Positions 1 through 6,316 of a stretch of 23,268 bases of DNA are shown piece by piece. Made by a program: the position numbers and the translations under genes. The notes under the pieces are model-generated. The model did no database searches and was not told the origin of the DNA. It was given only the letters and a program-made list of their open reading frames with translations. The DNA lies in the IMG/VR virus record IMGVR_UViG_3300025120_000579, positions 1 through 23,268 of that record; one strand, 5' to 3'. This stretch comes from a virus. The stretch's first letter is position 1; every line of letters begins with the position of its first letter.

Positions 1-1
1 T

Positions 2-1138
2 TGGGTTTCCGATACAAATCACCAAGCGAAGTGCCTTTGTGGTCATAGAATTGTCTATCATTTTGAAATTCTTAATACCACTAATGGTTCTAGAGAATGT
101 GTTGGTAGCGACCATATTAATTCATACTTAATTATGCGTCAAATTGAACAGGAAACTGGTAGAGACATTGACACTATTACTGATAAAGAAGTAGAAGATT
201 GGAAGAACAAAAGAGTTGGTTCCATGAAAGCAGAAGCATGGTGGAAAGAGAACGGTGTTTCTTTTGATATGATGTTTGAAAAGGTAAAGGAAATTGATTT
301 GTGGTACAACACTAGGGTAACTCAGCGTTTCTATAATAGTAAACTCAATCTTTGGGACAATGTAACTGAATTAAGAAAGAGAGCAGAAGGAATTTATGGT
401 CAGGCTGATTATAAAATGGCTTCAGTTGTATGGCGATGGAATCATGAAAGCAATTCAAAGGCTCAATTTAGAACAAGAGGCTATCCAAATGATAGGCTAA
501 TGCAAGATTTAGCCCTGTTGTTTATTAAATCGGATGGTATCATAAAACAATACGAAGCCCATAAGTTAGAAAGACAATTGGCTCAAGAAGCATACGATAC
601 TAGAATTCGTATTAGAACAGAAGAAAGAGAGGCTAGAATACAAGATAGAAGAAACAGGGAAGCAGAACAGACTAGAATCTACAATCTACCGGAAAATGTA
701 GAGAAAAGAAGAGTAGAAAGAGAAGAAAGGGAAGCAAGACAACTGGTATTTAGACAGGAACAAGATAGAATCAAAAAGGCTAGGGAAGATGCTGAGAAAG
801 AAAAGAACAAACAAGTTCTACAAGAAAATAACGAAGAGTTTGTTAATCTGTGTGGATATTATGGAATTCCAACATTCGATGCTACCTTTGCCACAAATGA
901 TTGGACATATAGTTTTCTAGCCAGTATCAAAGGTCAAATGTTACAAGGTAAATCTTTATCTCAAAATCAAATCAACAGTTTGAAGAATGTTTTTGTCCCT
1001 GCGACAGAAGCACAAAAGAGTTATCTTCTTAATTTGGGCTATGAAGGTTCTATAGAAGAACTCACTAAAGGACAAGCAGGTTATTTAATTAACAAAAGCA
1101 AGTATCCTGATAGTGAGAGGCATTCCGATGATAATTGA
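2..1138 (+). CDS. Partial phage protein with N-terminal zinc motif, coiled coil and C-terminal small domain
   Basis: The frame is open from the first bases, so the true start lies upstream and about 378 residues are visible. The visible N-terminus has a Cys-x-Cys-Gly-His motif and, about 20 residues on, Cys-Val-Gly-Ser-Asp-His. I recall this 'CxCGH ... VGS' pattern from conserved phage and plasmid proteins, where it probably binds zinc. The middle (about nt 560-830) is a very charged Arg/Glu/Lys-rich helix that should form a coiled coil. The C-terminal part (about nt 1000-1110) has a TEAQKSYLLNLGY ... ELTKGQAGYLI pattern, a small helical module also seen in phage proteins. An internal ATG at 134 would remove the zinc motif, so I do not favour it. 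Function is unknown; nucleic-acid binding is possible. Confidence 0.75.
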   Translation, partial: WVSDTNHQAKCLCGHRIVYHFEILNTTNGSRECVGSDHINSYLIMRQIEQETGRDIDTITDKEVEDWKNKRVGSMKAEAWWKENGVSFDMMFEKVKEIDLWYNTRVTQRFYNSKLNLWDNVTELRKRAEGIYGQADYKMASVVWRWNHESNSKAQFRTRGYPNDRLMQDLALLFIKSDGIIKQYEAHKLERQLAQEAYDTRIRIRTEEREARIQDRRNREAEQTRIYNLPENVEKRRVEREEREARQLVFRQEQDRIKKAREDAEKEKNKQVLQENNEEFVNLCGYYGIPTFDATFATNDWTYSFLASIKGQMLQGKSLSQNQINSLKNVFVPATEAQKSYLLNLGYEGSIEELTKGQAGYLINKSKYPDSERHSDDN

Positions 1139-1406
1139 TTGGATTAAGAAGTTCTTTGTTACTGAAAAGAAAGTAAAAACCCCTAAGTGTAATCTATGTG
1201 GCTTAGGTGCTAAGTTCCATATGTTGGTTGAATTCCAAACTATGGACTTAGTAGAGATAGAAAATAAAATATTAATAAAAATATGTAGTGATTGTTATGA
1301 AGAAGTATATGAAAGATATAATCCCGATAGAGAACCACCGGCAATACAAACCGGAGTATTTGAATCGAGAGTACAGACTAGAAAAGAAAAGAAAGGTAAT
1401 ATGTAA
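1128..1406 (+). CDS. Small zinc-ribbon protein
   Basis: A 92-residue protein with two CxxC pairs, Cys21/Cys24 (CNLC) and Cys53/Cys56 (CSDC), a classic zinc ribbon. The N-terminus is amphipathic (MIIDWIKKFF) and the C-terminal 30 residues are basic and probably disordered. I chose the ATG at 1128 because GAGAGG lies seven bases before it. A GTG at 1113 would add five residues but lacks a ribosome site. The gene overlaps the end of the upstream gene, which suggests translational coupling. No specific function is recognised; such viral zinc ribbons usually bind nucleic acid or protein partners. Confidence 0.75.
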   Translation: MIIDWIKKFFVTEKKVKTPKCNLCGLGAKFHMLVEFQTMDLVEIENKILIKICSDCYEEVYERYNPDREPPAIQTGVFESRVQTRKEKKGNM

Positions 1407-1472
1407 GCGTTTGATTACTAAGGGCATCAAGTACCATAAAGCGTACTTAATATCTCTAAGGAGGATGAAACT

Positions 1473-2126
1473 ATGAATATATTTGCACTAACAAGATGTC
1501 CGAAAGAATCAGCAAGACAGATGTTAAACAAGCATGTAGTAAAAATGCCAACAGAAACTTGCCAAATGTTACACACCAATGAATTGTTTAGTGAGTTCTT
1601 TGACAGGTTTGGTTATGAACCAACTTTGGCACAACTAAAACAATATCATAGTGATATGAATTCTATACTAATGAAACCTGCTATGTTAAATCACCCTAGC
1701 ACAATATGGGCTAGAAAAACAGATAATAATACATTATGGTTGTTTCAACATGGTGTAGAGTTGTGTAGAGAATTCAATGAGAGATATGGTAAAGAACATG
1801 GCAGTTTTGAAAGAATACTACAAACAGCAATAGACTATGATGCTGATTCTAGCATGGCTACGCCAATAAAAATTGCTATGTTTGATATCTATAGATTAGA
1901 TAGAAAAGAGTATTTCACTAATAATCCCGACAATGAAGAATGGGATTTTGTGATTGATTCTTATCGGCACTATTACCTAGAAGCCAAGTGGCAATTTGCT
2001 GAATGGCCGGAAGATAGAATGCCGAATTGGTGGCCTAAAAACCACAGAGCAGTAAGATATAATTTAGGAGTTAGAGCATACAATGCGACTAATCCTAGAT
2101 TCCCTAAAGTATTAATGGAGGAATAA
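1473..2126 (+). CDS. Conserved phage protein, possibly pyrimidine-dimer glycosylase-like
   Basis: A 217-residue protein preceded by a strong AAGGAGG site. It begins MNIFALTRCPKESARQML followed by a KHVVKMPTETCQML segment. It closely resembles a family I recall from cyanophages and other marine phages (MNIF..D...A......KHVVKM..ET.Q.L). Those are often labelled hypothetical and sometimes pyrimidine-dimer DNA glycosylase-like. A His-Pro-Ser motif (HPSTIWARK), a Tyr-Gly-Lys-x-His segment and the C-terminal Pro-Asn-Trp-Trp also match that family pattern. If the label is right, it would act in repair of UV damage in surface-water viruses. I am confident in the family resemblance and unsure of the biochemical role. 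Confidence 0.7.
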   Translation: MNIFALTRCPKESARQMLNKHVVKMPTETCQMLHTNELFSEFFDRFGYEPTLAQLKQYHSDMNSILMKPAMLNHPSTIWARKTDNNTLWLFQHGVELCREFNERYGKEHGSFERILQTAIDYDADSSMATPIKIAMFDIYRLDRKEYFTNNPDNEEWDFVIDSYRHYYLEAKWQFAEWPEDRMPNWWPKNHRAVRYNLGVRAYNATNPRFPKVLMEE

Positions 2127-2128
2127 AA

Positions 2129-2347
2129 ATGGAAGAAAAAATATATGAAGTAATAACAAAAGCCTACGGTACGGTTTATGAAGCCGCCCCAAAAGAAGAA
2201 GTAGAGAATGGTAAAACCAGTTCAAGCGAAGGTATTGATATGGCAGTAAGGCATTTCAAAGAAAACCCAAGTGCAACTAATTACAATTTGCTAAAGACAG
2301 CAATGCTAACTTACCAATACTGGACACAAAAGCGGGTGATTGAATGA
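2129..2347 (+). CDS. Small hypothetical protein
   Basis: A 72-residue acidic protein starting at ATG with GGAGG nine bases upstream, two bases after the preceding stop. The first 25 residues look like one strand-helix unit. A Ser/Glu-rich linker follows, then a helical segment ending TYQYWTQKRVIE. No motif is recognised. Its stop overlaps the start of the next gene (ATGA), so the two are probably translated together. Confidence 0.6.
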   Translation: MEEKIYEVITKAYGTVYEAAPKEEVENGKTSSSEGIDMAVRHFKENPSATNYNLLKTAMLTYQYWTQKRVIE

Positions 2348-2454
2348 AAATAAGATACCGTTGTGTAAATTGTAATAAAGTTATCAGTAAAGATAGACAT
2401 TATTGCTACGGTTGTTTTACCGAAGCAGAAGACAAGGTGAATGGCAATGAATGA
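2344..2454 (+). CDS. 36-residue zinc-ribbon peptide
   Basis: The start codon overlaps the previous stop (ATGA). The peptide has Cys7-Val-Asn-Cys10 and Cys21-Tyr-Gly-Cys24, an almost bare zinc ribbon with a ten-residue spacer and a short acidic tail. The paired CxxC motifs and tight overlap with both neighbours argue that it is real despite its size. A similar mini-ribbon occurs at 9747 and a related Cys-rich peptide at 23042. Function is unknown. Confidence 0.6.
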   Translation: MKIRYRCVNCNKVISKDRHYCYGCFTEAEDKVNGNE

Positions 2455-2764
2455 ATGTACATTATGCAAAGGAAAGGGATTCTATTGGGAACCTAATTAT
2501 AGATTAGAAATCATGGAAACCGTAGAGTGCTTGGATTGCCTAGCAGAAGAAAACTATCGAGATTCAATAGAATACGATACAAGTATTTTGTTATCTAAGA
2601 TAAGCCCACAGAAACTAGCACAGTTAGTAGCACAACTGTTAGTCAATTCGATGATTATGGAAGGCGGTAACGGCCTTCAACGATTAGATGGTATGGTGCA
2701 GGGTAAGAACACAATGAATGTCCTAGCACTAGCAGAAACAATGATAAAAGGAATAAAAAAATAA
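2447..2764 (+). CDS. Zinc-finger protein with DnaJ-like CxxCxGxG start
   Basis: The protein begins MNECTLCKGKGFYWEPN and has a second pair, CLDC, about 24 residues later. The first pair matches the DnaJ/treble-clef style CxxCxGxG motif. The remaining 60 residues are helical, including a Leu/Ala-rich stretch (KLAQLVAQLL). I prefer ATG 2447 because AAGGTGA ends seven bases before it; ATG 2441 directly abuts that site. It overlaps the preceding mini-ribbon gene. The role is unknown; nucleic-acid or partner binding through zinc is likely. Confidence 0.7.
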   Translation: MNECTLCKGKGFYWEPNYRLEIMETVECLDCLAEENYRDSIEYDTSILLSKISPQKLAQLVAQLLVNSMIMEGGNGLQRLDGMVQGKNTMNVLALAETMIKGIKK

Positions 2765-2775
2765 GAGATGATAAA

Positions 2776-3021
2776 ATGATAGTAGAAGAAAAAACACAAG
2801 TAGAATTTAGAGTTATTAATACAGAGGAAATGCCTCCAATAGTAATAACCCAAAATGAGAATGATAGCCCCAAAGTGGTGTTGAATGTTCATCACCGTAT
2901 TTGGATTAGTTTAAATAGAAAAGTGATAGTAGGTATTATTGAGAACCTCCAAGTCAAATTGGATTCGATATTAACATCGTACTTGAGCGAACAGAGAACA
3001 TTTGAAAAGATGGATGAGTGA
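2776..3021 (+). CDS. Hypothetical protein, conserved-phage-like
   Basis: An 81-residue protein. The first half looks like beta strands (VEFRVINTEE ... PPIVITQ). The second half holds VVLNVHHRIWISLNRKVIVGIIENLQ followed by a predicted helix. The 'lN.HH.IWlSLNR' run reads like a small conserved phage family, from memory only. The ribosome site is weak (GAGATGAT). No catalytic motif is visible. Confidence 0.6.
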   Translation: MIVEEKTQVEFRVINTEEMPPIVITQNENDSPKVVLNVHHRIWISLNRKVIVGIIENLQVKLDSILTSYLSEQRTFEKMDE

Positions 3022-3025
3022 TTAA

Positions 3026-3130
3026 ATGATAGGAAAAATAATAGGAAAAATAGTAATAGCAGCAGTAGCAATAGGAACAGGAGCATTCATGCTTGGGCTT
3101 TTAGCCGAAAATGATTATGAGTTAGAATAA
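3026..3130 (+). CDS. 34-residue single-pass membrane peptide
   Basis: Starts at ATG four bases after the previous stop, downstream of a GATGAGTGAT site. Residues 3-26 form one strongly hydrophobic helix (IGKIIGKIVIAAVAIGTG ... MLGLL) and the last eight residues are acidic. This is a typical tiny viral membrane peptide with a small cytoplasmic or lumenal tail. Function is unknown. Its length and composition allow it to be chance, but its position in the row of genes favours expression. Confidence 0.5.
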   Translation: MIGKIIGKIVIAAVAIGTGAFMLGLLAENDYELE

Positions 3131-3136
3131 GACTCC

Positions 3137-3144
3137 TTTAAATA
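3137..3144 (+). promoter_or_regulatory. Possible archaeal TATA box before the ubiquitin-like gene
   Basis: TTTAAATA in one of the few non-coding gaps (3131-3183). It lies about 40 bases before the ATG at 3184. Archaeal transcription normally starts about 25 bases after the TATA box, leaving a short leader that would include the GGAAGTGA ribosome site. There is no clear purine-rich BRE just upstream, and such words occur by chance in AT-rich DNA. Confidence 0.3.
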
Positions 3145-3183
3145 AGGTATGAAGAATGAATAGAATGAAACGGAAGTGAAAAA

Positions 3184-3390
3184 ATGATTAAATTAAGAAT
3201 AATGAATGAAACAGGACATACAGAAGTAATGATGAGTAGTGAAAGCATCATCGAACAAATAGATACACACCCAACCCATTGGTGTTTTATTGATGGGGAA
3301 ATGGTAGCAAGAGAAGACATTTCGAATGTTAATTGGGATGAGGTCACATCAGTAGATTTGACCCCTGCAATTGTTGGAGGAAGCGAGTAA
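3184..3390 (+). CDS. Ubiquitin-like (MoaD/ThiS-like beta-grasp) protein with C-terminal Gly-Gly-Ser-Glu
   Basis: A 68-residue protein with the layout of a small ubiquitin-like modifier or sulfur carrier. Strand 1 is MIKLRIMNETG and strand 2 HTEVMMSS, followed by a helix (ESIIEQIDT). A strand pair (CFIDGEMVARED) comes next, then the closing WDEVTSVDLTPAIVGG. The 'vdGe.v ... DEV.lvPaivGG' ending is characteristic of MoaD, ThiS and prokaryotic Ubls. Gly65-Gly66 is followed by Ser67-Glu68, so two residues must be removed to expose the di-glycine that an E1 adenylates. E1-like (6317) and JAMM peptidase (7178) genes downstream supply the expected partners. GGAAGTGA precedes the ATG, and a TATA-like word and a downstream hairpin flank the gene. 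Modifier versus sulfur carrier cannot be settled from sequence. Confidence 0.75.
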   Translation: MIKLRIMNETGHTEVMMSSESIIEQIDTHPTHWCFIDGEMVAREDISNVNWDEVTSVDLTPAIVGGSE

Positions 3391-3417
3391 GGCTATTCAA
3401 CAATACTTCATACCAAT

Positions 3418-3450
3418 GGGGGAGACTACCTGTAATTAGTAGTCTCTCCC
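3418..3450 (+). terminator. Stable intergenic hairpin after the ubiquitin-like gene
   Basis: A perfect-register inverted repeat: GGGGGAGACTAC (3418-3429), a nine-base loop, and GTAGTCTCTCCC (3439-3450). This gives a 12-bp stem with one G-T pair. It sits 27 bases after the ubiquitin-like stop and 18 bases before the next start. It could attenuate or end transcription, protect an mRNA 3' end, or be a protein-binding dyad. No strong T-run follows, so a simple intrinsic terminator is uncertain. Confidence 0.45.
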
Positions 3451-3468
3451 TCCTATTTAGGTGATGTT

Positions 3469-3846
3469 TTGAGAGGATTTAATTCGTATCAAGAGTTTTT
3501 GACTACGGTATTAGTTTTCTCTCAAAACTTATCTAATGATTCTCTTTTGAGAATTGATAACGCTAGAGATATTATCTCAAATAATAGAACCATGCCCGAA
3601 AAAGAAAAATATATTTTTTGGCGCAGACAACTACACTTATGTCTTTGGGAATTACCCGAAGCCGTAAATATCGGATTCAACGCATATCTAGATGAGAATC
3701 TCACTCATTATAGAGATGCCTTAAGATATCATGACGAAAATTGTCATGATTATAATTGTAATATCTGTACTATAAAAACAGATATGTTAGAAAAAATGAG
3801 GAATTTAAATGACAAAAGAACAGAACCCCGAATATATTCTCAATAA
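3469..3846 (+). CDS. Hypothetical protein with Cys/His-rich C-terminal segment
   Basis: A 125-residue mostly helical protein. The start is TTG, placed four bases after AGGTGA; the in-frame ATG choices are far inside. Near the C-terminus, HDENCHDYNCNIC provides three Cys and two His that could bind a metal. The centre has a Trp/Leu-rich helix (FWRRQLHLCLWELPEAV). I do not recognise the family. The end overlaps the next small gene. It lies between the ubiquitin-like gene and a larger unknown, so a link with the Ubl cassette is possible but unsupported. Confidence 0.6.
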   Translation: MRGFNSYQEFLTTVLVFSQNLSNDSLLRIDNARDIISNNRTMPEKEKYIFWRRQLHLCLWELPEAVNIGFNAYLDENLTHYRDALRYHDENCHDYNCNICTIKTDMLEKMRNLNDKRTEPRIYSQ

Positions 3847-3973
3847 GAGAAAGAATAAAAATATAGCAACACGCTGTAGAGTTTGCGGAGGTCAATTGAT
3901 GACAGCCCAAGATATAGCAAAGGAAATACATCAAGAATGTGATGTAGATAATAATAAAATGTATATGATGTGA
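3809..3973 (+). CDS. 54-residue zinc-finger peptide
   Basis: ATG at 3809 has GAGG seven bases upstream, inside the end of the previous gene. The peptide carries Cys23-Arg-Val-Cys26-Gly-Gly and then His41-Gln-Glu-Cys44, a C2HC-type zinc-finger arrangement, with a basic N-terminal segment (KRKNKN). The clear ribosome site and metal ligands support it as a real gene. Function is unknown; nucleic-acid binding is plausible. Confidence 0.55.
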   Translation: MTKEQNPEYILNKRKNKNIATRCRVCGGQLMTAQDIAKEIHQECDVDNNKMYMM

Positions 3974-3977
3974 TAAA

Positions 3978-5132
3978 ATGAAAATAGAAATCAAAAAACC
4001 TAATGATAGTAGAGAATATTATGAAACAGAAGTAACTTCAAAAGACCTTTCTCTCCCAACGAGAGCCACGGTTTCCTTTGAAAGAGAAGATAAAGACCCT
4101 GTTCACGCAGGGATAACCAAGTTTTGGAAAAATTTAATTGCCCGTCGCAATGGTTATACTTGGAGCATACCAACTGGTAATTTTAGCACCATGCTCATGA
4201 TTAAGTCCTGTCCTATCCTTATAGGAAGAAGTGGAAGTAGATTGAAACTTCAAGGGCAATATGTTAGTTTACAAACTATGGCTTCAGCATTAGCAAGAAT
4301 AACTTACAAATCTTGCTTTGAAGAAGATGCAGAAAAACTAATGCTGAGTTTGTATTCCACTCTTAACCTACCTGAGAATGTTAGGTATTGTTTAGAAAAC
4401 AAAGTCCCCTTTCACTTCTATGAAGACTTTAATAAAATAGAAGTTAGACTAAACTGTCAGCAAATAGGTGATAATGAGTTTGGCATAGAAGTAAGTGATG
4501 GTGTATGGGGAACTCTTACTGCTAAAGAGTTAGATGTTTATTGTAATTTTTATCTTCATGGCAAAGAAAGAAGCAAAAAGTGGAGAAGACTTTCACCTAA
4601 AAAATTATATTCAGTCTTAGTGGATAGAGAACCCACTGAATCCCAACTTACAGTAATGGTAGCGTTCCTTCAACAGAATAGAATGGGCGATATAGTTGAG
4701 AGAAGGGCAATGCAGTTGGTAGAAGATATGTTAGTGCAACACCAAAAAAGATTAATTCCGTTCTTTGATAAAGAAGGAAGATTAGAACACTTAGTTGTTA
4801 AGGGTAAAATACATGATTGGAGATTAACCTCTAGGGGTAATACTGATTATACATCTACTTCACTTCAAAGCGTATCAACCTTTATTTTACAAGAAGACAC
4901 ATTTAAAGAAGGTATCCCTACCAAAATTTGGAAAGGGCCGATATGTATAGATAATATGGCCAAAGGCTCTCCATTGGGCGACCAGTACGCTACTAGAGCA
5001 TTGGCGTTATTAAATGACAACCATACAATAAAAATAGTTAATACAATAAAAAGTTACATCACACCTAGTGATGATGAAATAAGAGTGGATGAAGATGTTT
5101 TGCGAAAATTGCGAGAAGGATATACAGAGTGA
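3978..5132 (+). CDS. Unknown 384-residue protein in the Ubl cassette
   Basis: No family is recognised with confidence. The N-terminal 200 residues mix strands and helices (for example KIEVRLNCQQIGDNEFGIEV, 153-172). Residues 219-258 form a helical block beginning EPTESQLTVMVAFLQQN. The C-terminal 140 residues hold a helix (242-259), strands around 268-285, then FKEGIPTKIWKGPICIDN (309-326) followed by two helices. That last order, an F-x-x-x-x-P segment, a G-x-ICxDN with Cys323, then helices, loosely recalls the E2 ubiquitin-conjugating active-site region. The gene sits between the Ubl and E1 genes. The resemblance is short and could be chance, so the E2 idea is only a hypothesis. The start at ATG 3978 follows GTGATAAA. 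Confidence 0.65.
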   Translation: MKIEIKKPNDSREYYETEVTSKDLSLPTRATVSFEREDKDPVHAGITKFWKNLIARRNGYTWSIPTGNFSTMLMIKSCPILIGRSGSRLKLQGQYVSLQTMASALARITYKSCFEEDAEKLMLSLYSTLNLPENVRYCLENKVPFHFYEDFNKIEVRLNCQQIGDNEFGIEVSDGVWGTLTAKELDVYCNFYLHGKERSKKWRRLSPKKLYSVLVDREPTESQLTVMVAFLQQNRMGDIVERRAMQLVEDMLVQHQKRLIPFFDKEGRLEHLVVKGKIHDWRLTSRGNTDYTSTSLQSVSTFILQEDTFKEGIPTKIWKGPICIDNMAKGSPLGDQYATRALALLNDNHTIKIVNTIKSYITPSDDEIRVDEDVLRKLREGYTE

Positions 5133-5952
5133 ATTTGATGAAAGGCTAGGAGAACATGCCTGTTTAGAATGTGGCCTTGTTTTAGTTACAGAAATATTCG
5201 AACAAACAGTGTATAGTTTAGATGCTAATGGTGAAAGGAAGCATTCTATTGATGGTAATACTCTAGGTTCTATGATACCTAACCATCGGTTAAGTAGTCT
5301 AAACAACCGTTCTGTATTCTCACAGCATATTCAAAAAGGTTTAATTCACTGTAATATGGTGTTGAGTTCTATACAACCCAACTCTCCTCTAAAGAAAAGA
5401 GTAGAAGAATTCTATCTATTCTGTAATAGAAAGGGAGTGTTCGGTAATTCTCAGCATGAGGCTAGAGCAACAGCAGTAGTATATTATGTGCTGAAAGAAA
5501 ATGGAACTCCTTACTCTTTAGTTGATGTAAATAGCGAATTTAAGGCTAGGACAAAAACAATCAAAAGACTACTAAGAGAGATGAATAAACTGAATAAGAA
5601 CATGGTTAGTAGAAAGCCAATTAACCCCCAATATCAACTAGAACGGGTGTTATTGAAGATAATGGGTGGGTCTAAATTCAATGAACAATGTTATGAGGTT
5701 TTAGAACATTTTGAGACAGTCATAGTAGATAGTGATTTTAACAAAGGGCGTTCTTATTACGCCTGTATTGCATGGATAGCGGCTAATTGTAATGTTAGAA
5801 AGGACATAACGAAACAAATGATTTCAAAGAGGACTGGGTTCTCCGAGTGGGTTATTTGGAGACAAACAAAAGCAATATTAAATTTGATAGGAAAGGATAA
5901 TTTAAAACAAATAAAGGGAAAGAAAATAACAATGGTGATTAAAAATGAGTAA
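5089..5952 (+). CDS. tfb: Transcription initiation factor B (TFB/TFIIB family)
   Basis: A 287-residue protein with the TFB layout. The N-terminal zinc ribbon has Cys5, Cys8, Cys25 and Cys28 (FCENC ... CLECGLV). A B-finger-like linker follows (VYSLDANGERKH ... NHRLSSLNNRS), then two cyclin-like helical repeats, about 90-170 and 185-280. The C-terminal repeat ends in a helix-turn-helix-like TKQMISKRTGFSEWVIWRQTKAILN. TFB recruits archaeal RNA polymerase to TATA/BRE promoters, so a viral copy could redirect host transcription to viral genes. ATG 5095 is an alternative start two residues in. The gene overlaps the upstream unknown by 44 bases. The cyclin repeats are diverged from cellular TFBs. 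Confidence 0.88.
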   Translation: MKMFCENCEKDIQSEFDERLGEHACLECGLVLVTEIFEQTVYSLDANGERKHSIDGNTLGSMIPNHRLSSLNNRSVFSQHIQKGLIHCNMVLSSIQPNSPLKKRVEEFYLFCNRKGVFGNSQHEARATAVVYYVLKENGTPYSLVDVNSEFKARTKTIKRLLREMNKLNKNMVSRKPINPQYQLERVLLKIMGGSKFNEQCYEVLEHFETVIVDSDFNKGRSYYACIAWIAANCNVRKDITKQMISKRTGFSEWVIWRQTKAILNLIGKDNLKQIKGKKITMVIKNE

Positions 5953-6154
5953 AGAAATAAAAGAAGAATGGTATGAATATTATGTATATTTAGAAGAATT
6001 ACGGCAAAGTGGAGAAACCAATATGTTTGGTGCTACTCCATATTTGAGAGAGGAGTTTGGCGTAGGCCGAAGAGAAGCAATAGAGATTCTAGGTAGTTGG
6101 ATGGATAACTACGCTGAATTGATAGAAAAAGGAATAATTGATAGAGGTGAATAA
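5945..6154 (+). CDS. Small conserved-phage-like helical protein
   Basis: A 69-residue acidic protein. The segment LRQSGETNMFGATPYLREEFGVGRREAIEILGSWMDNY matches a small protein pattern I recall as common in marine phages (LR.SG.TNMfGA.pYL...Fgl...eA..iL..W). It looks like a compact helix-turn-helix or adaptor fold, but no role is known. The start follows GGTGAT and overlaps the end of the TFB gene by eight bases, suggesting coupled translation. Confidence 0.65.
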   Translation: MSKEIKEEWYEYYVYLEELRQSGETNMFGATPYLREEFGVGRREAIEILGSWMDNYAELIEKGIIDRGE

Positions 6155-6155
6155 T

Positions 6156-6314
6156 ATGTATGTAGAAAAAGATTTTGAAGAAAAGAAGAGAAAGATTTTA
6201 GAAGAAATTGGAGAAAAATTAGACATACTGAAAACTCATAAATTGATTTATTGGGGAGACATAAAGAATTGGGTCATAGAAATATTAGAAGAAAACGAAA
6301 TAAGGAGAGAATAA
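6156..6314 (+). CDS. 52-residue charged helical peptide
   Basis: ATG 6156 lies one base past the previous stop region with AGAGGTGA upstream at 6143-6150. The peptide is almost entirely charged helix (Glu/Lys-rich, residues 4-26), followed by HKLIYWGDIKNWVIEILEENE. It ends inside the ribosome site of the E1-like gene, which follows after two bases. The position, ribosome site and codon pattern support expression. Function is unknown; a small partner protein is conceivable. Confidence 0.5.
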   Translation: MYVEKDFEEKKRKILEEIGEKLDILKTHKLIYWGDIKNWVIEILEENEIRRE

Positions 6315-6316
6315 AT

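Noticed and set aside
1429-1448. Inverted repeat AAGTAC with GTACTT, eight-base loop
   Set aside because: Only six base pairs in AT-rich DNA and no T-run; too weak to call a terminator or regulator.
1288-1476. Open frame of 62 codons on the + strand
   Set aside because: It overlaps 119 bases of the zinc-ribbon gene in another frame, has no ribosome site and no recognisable motif; likely a shadow.
6251-6316. Longer N-terminus for the E1-like protein
   Set aside because: It overlaps a better-supported 52-codon gene and lacks a ribosome site; AAGGAGAG clearly serves ATG 6317.
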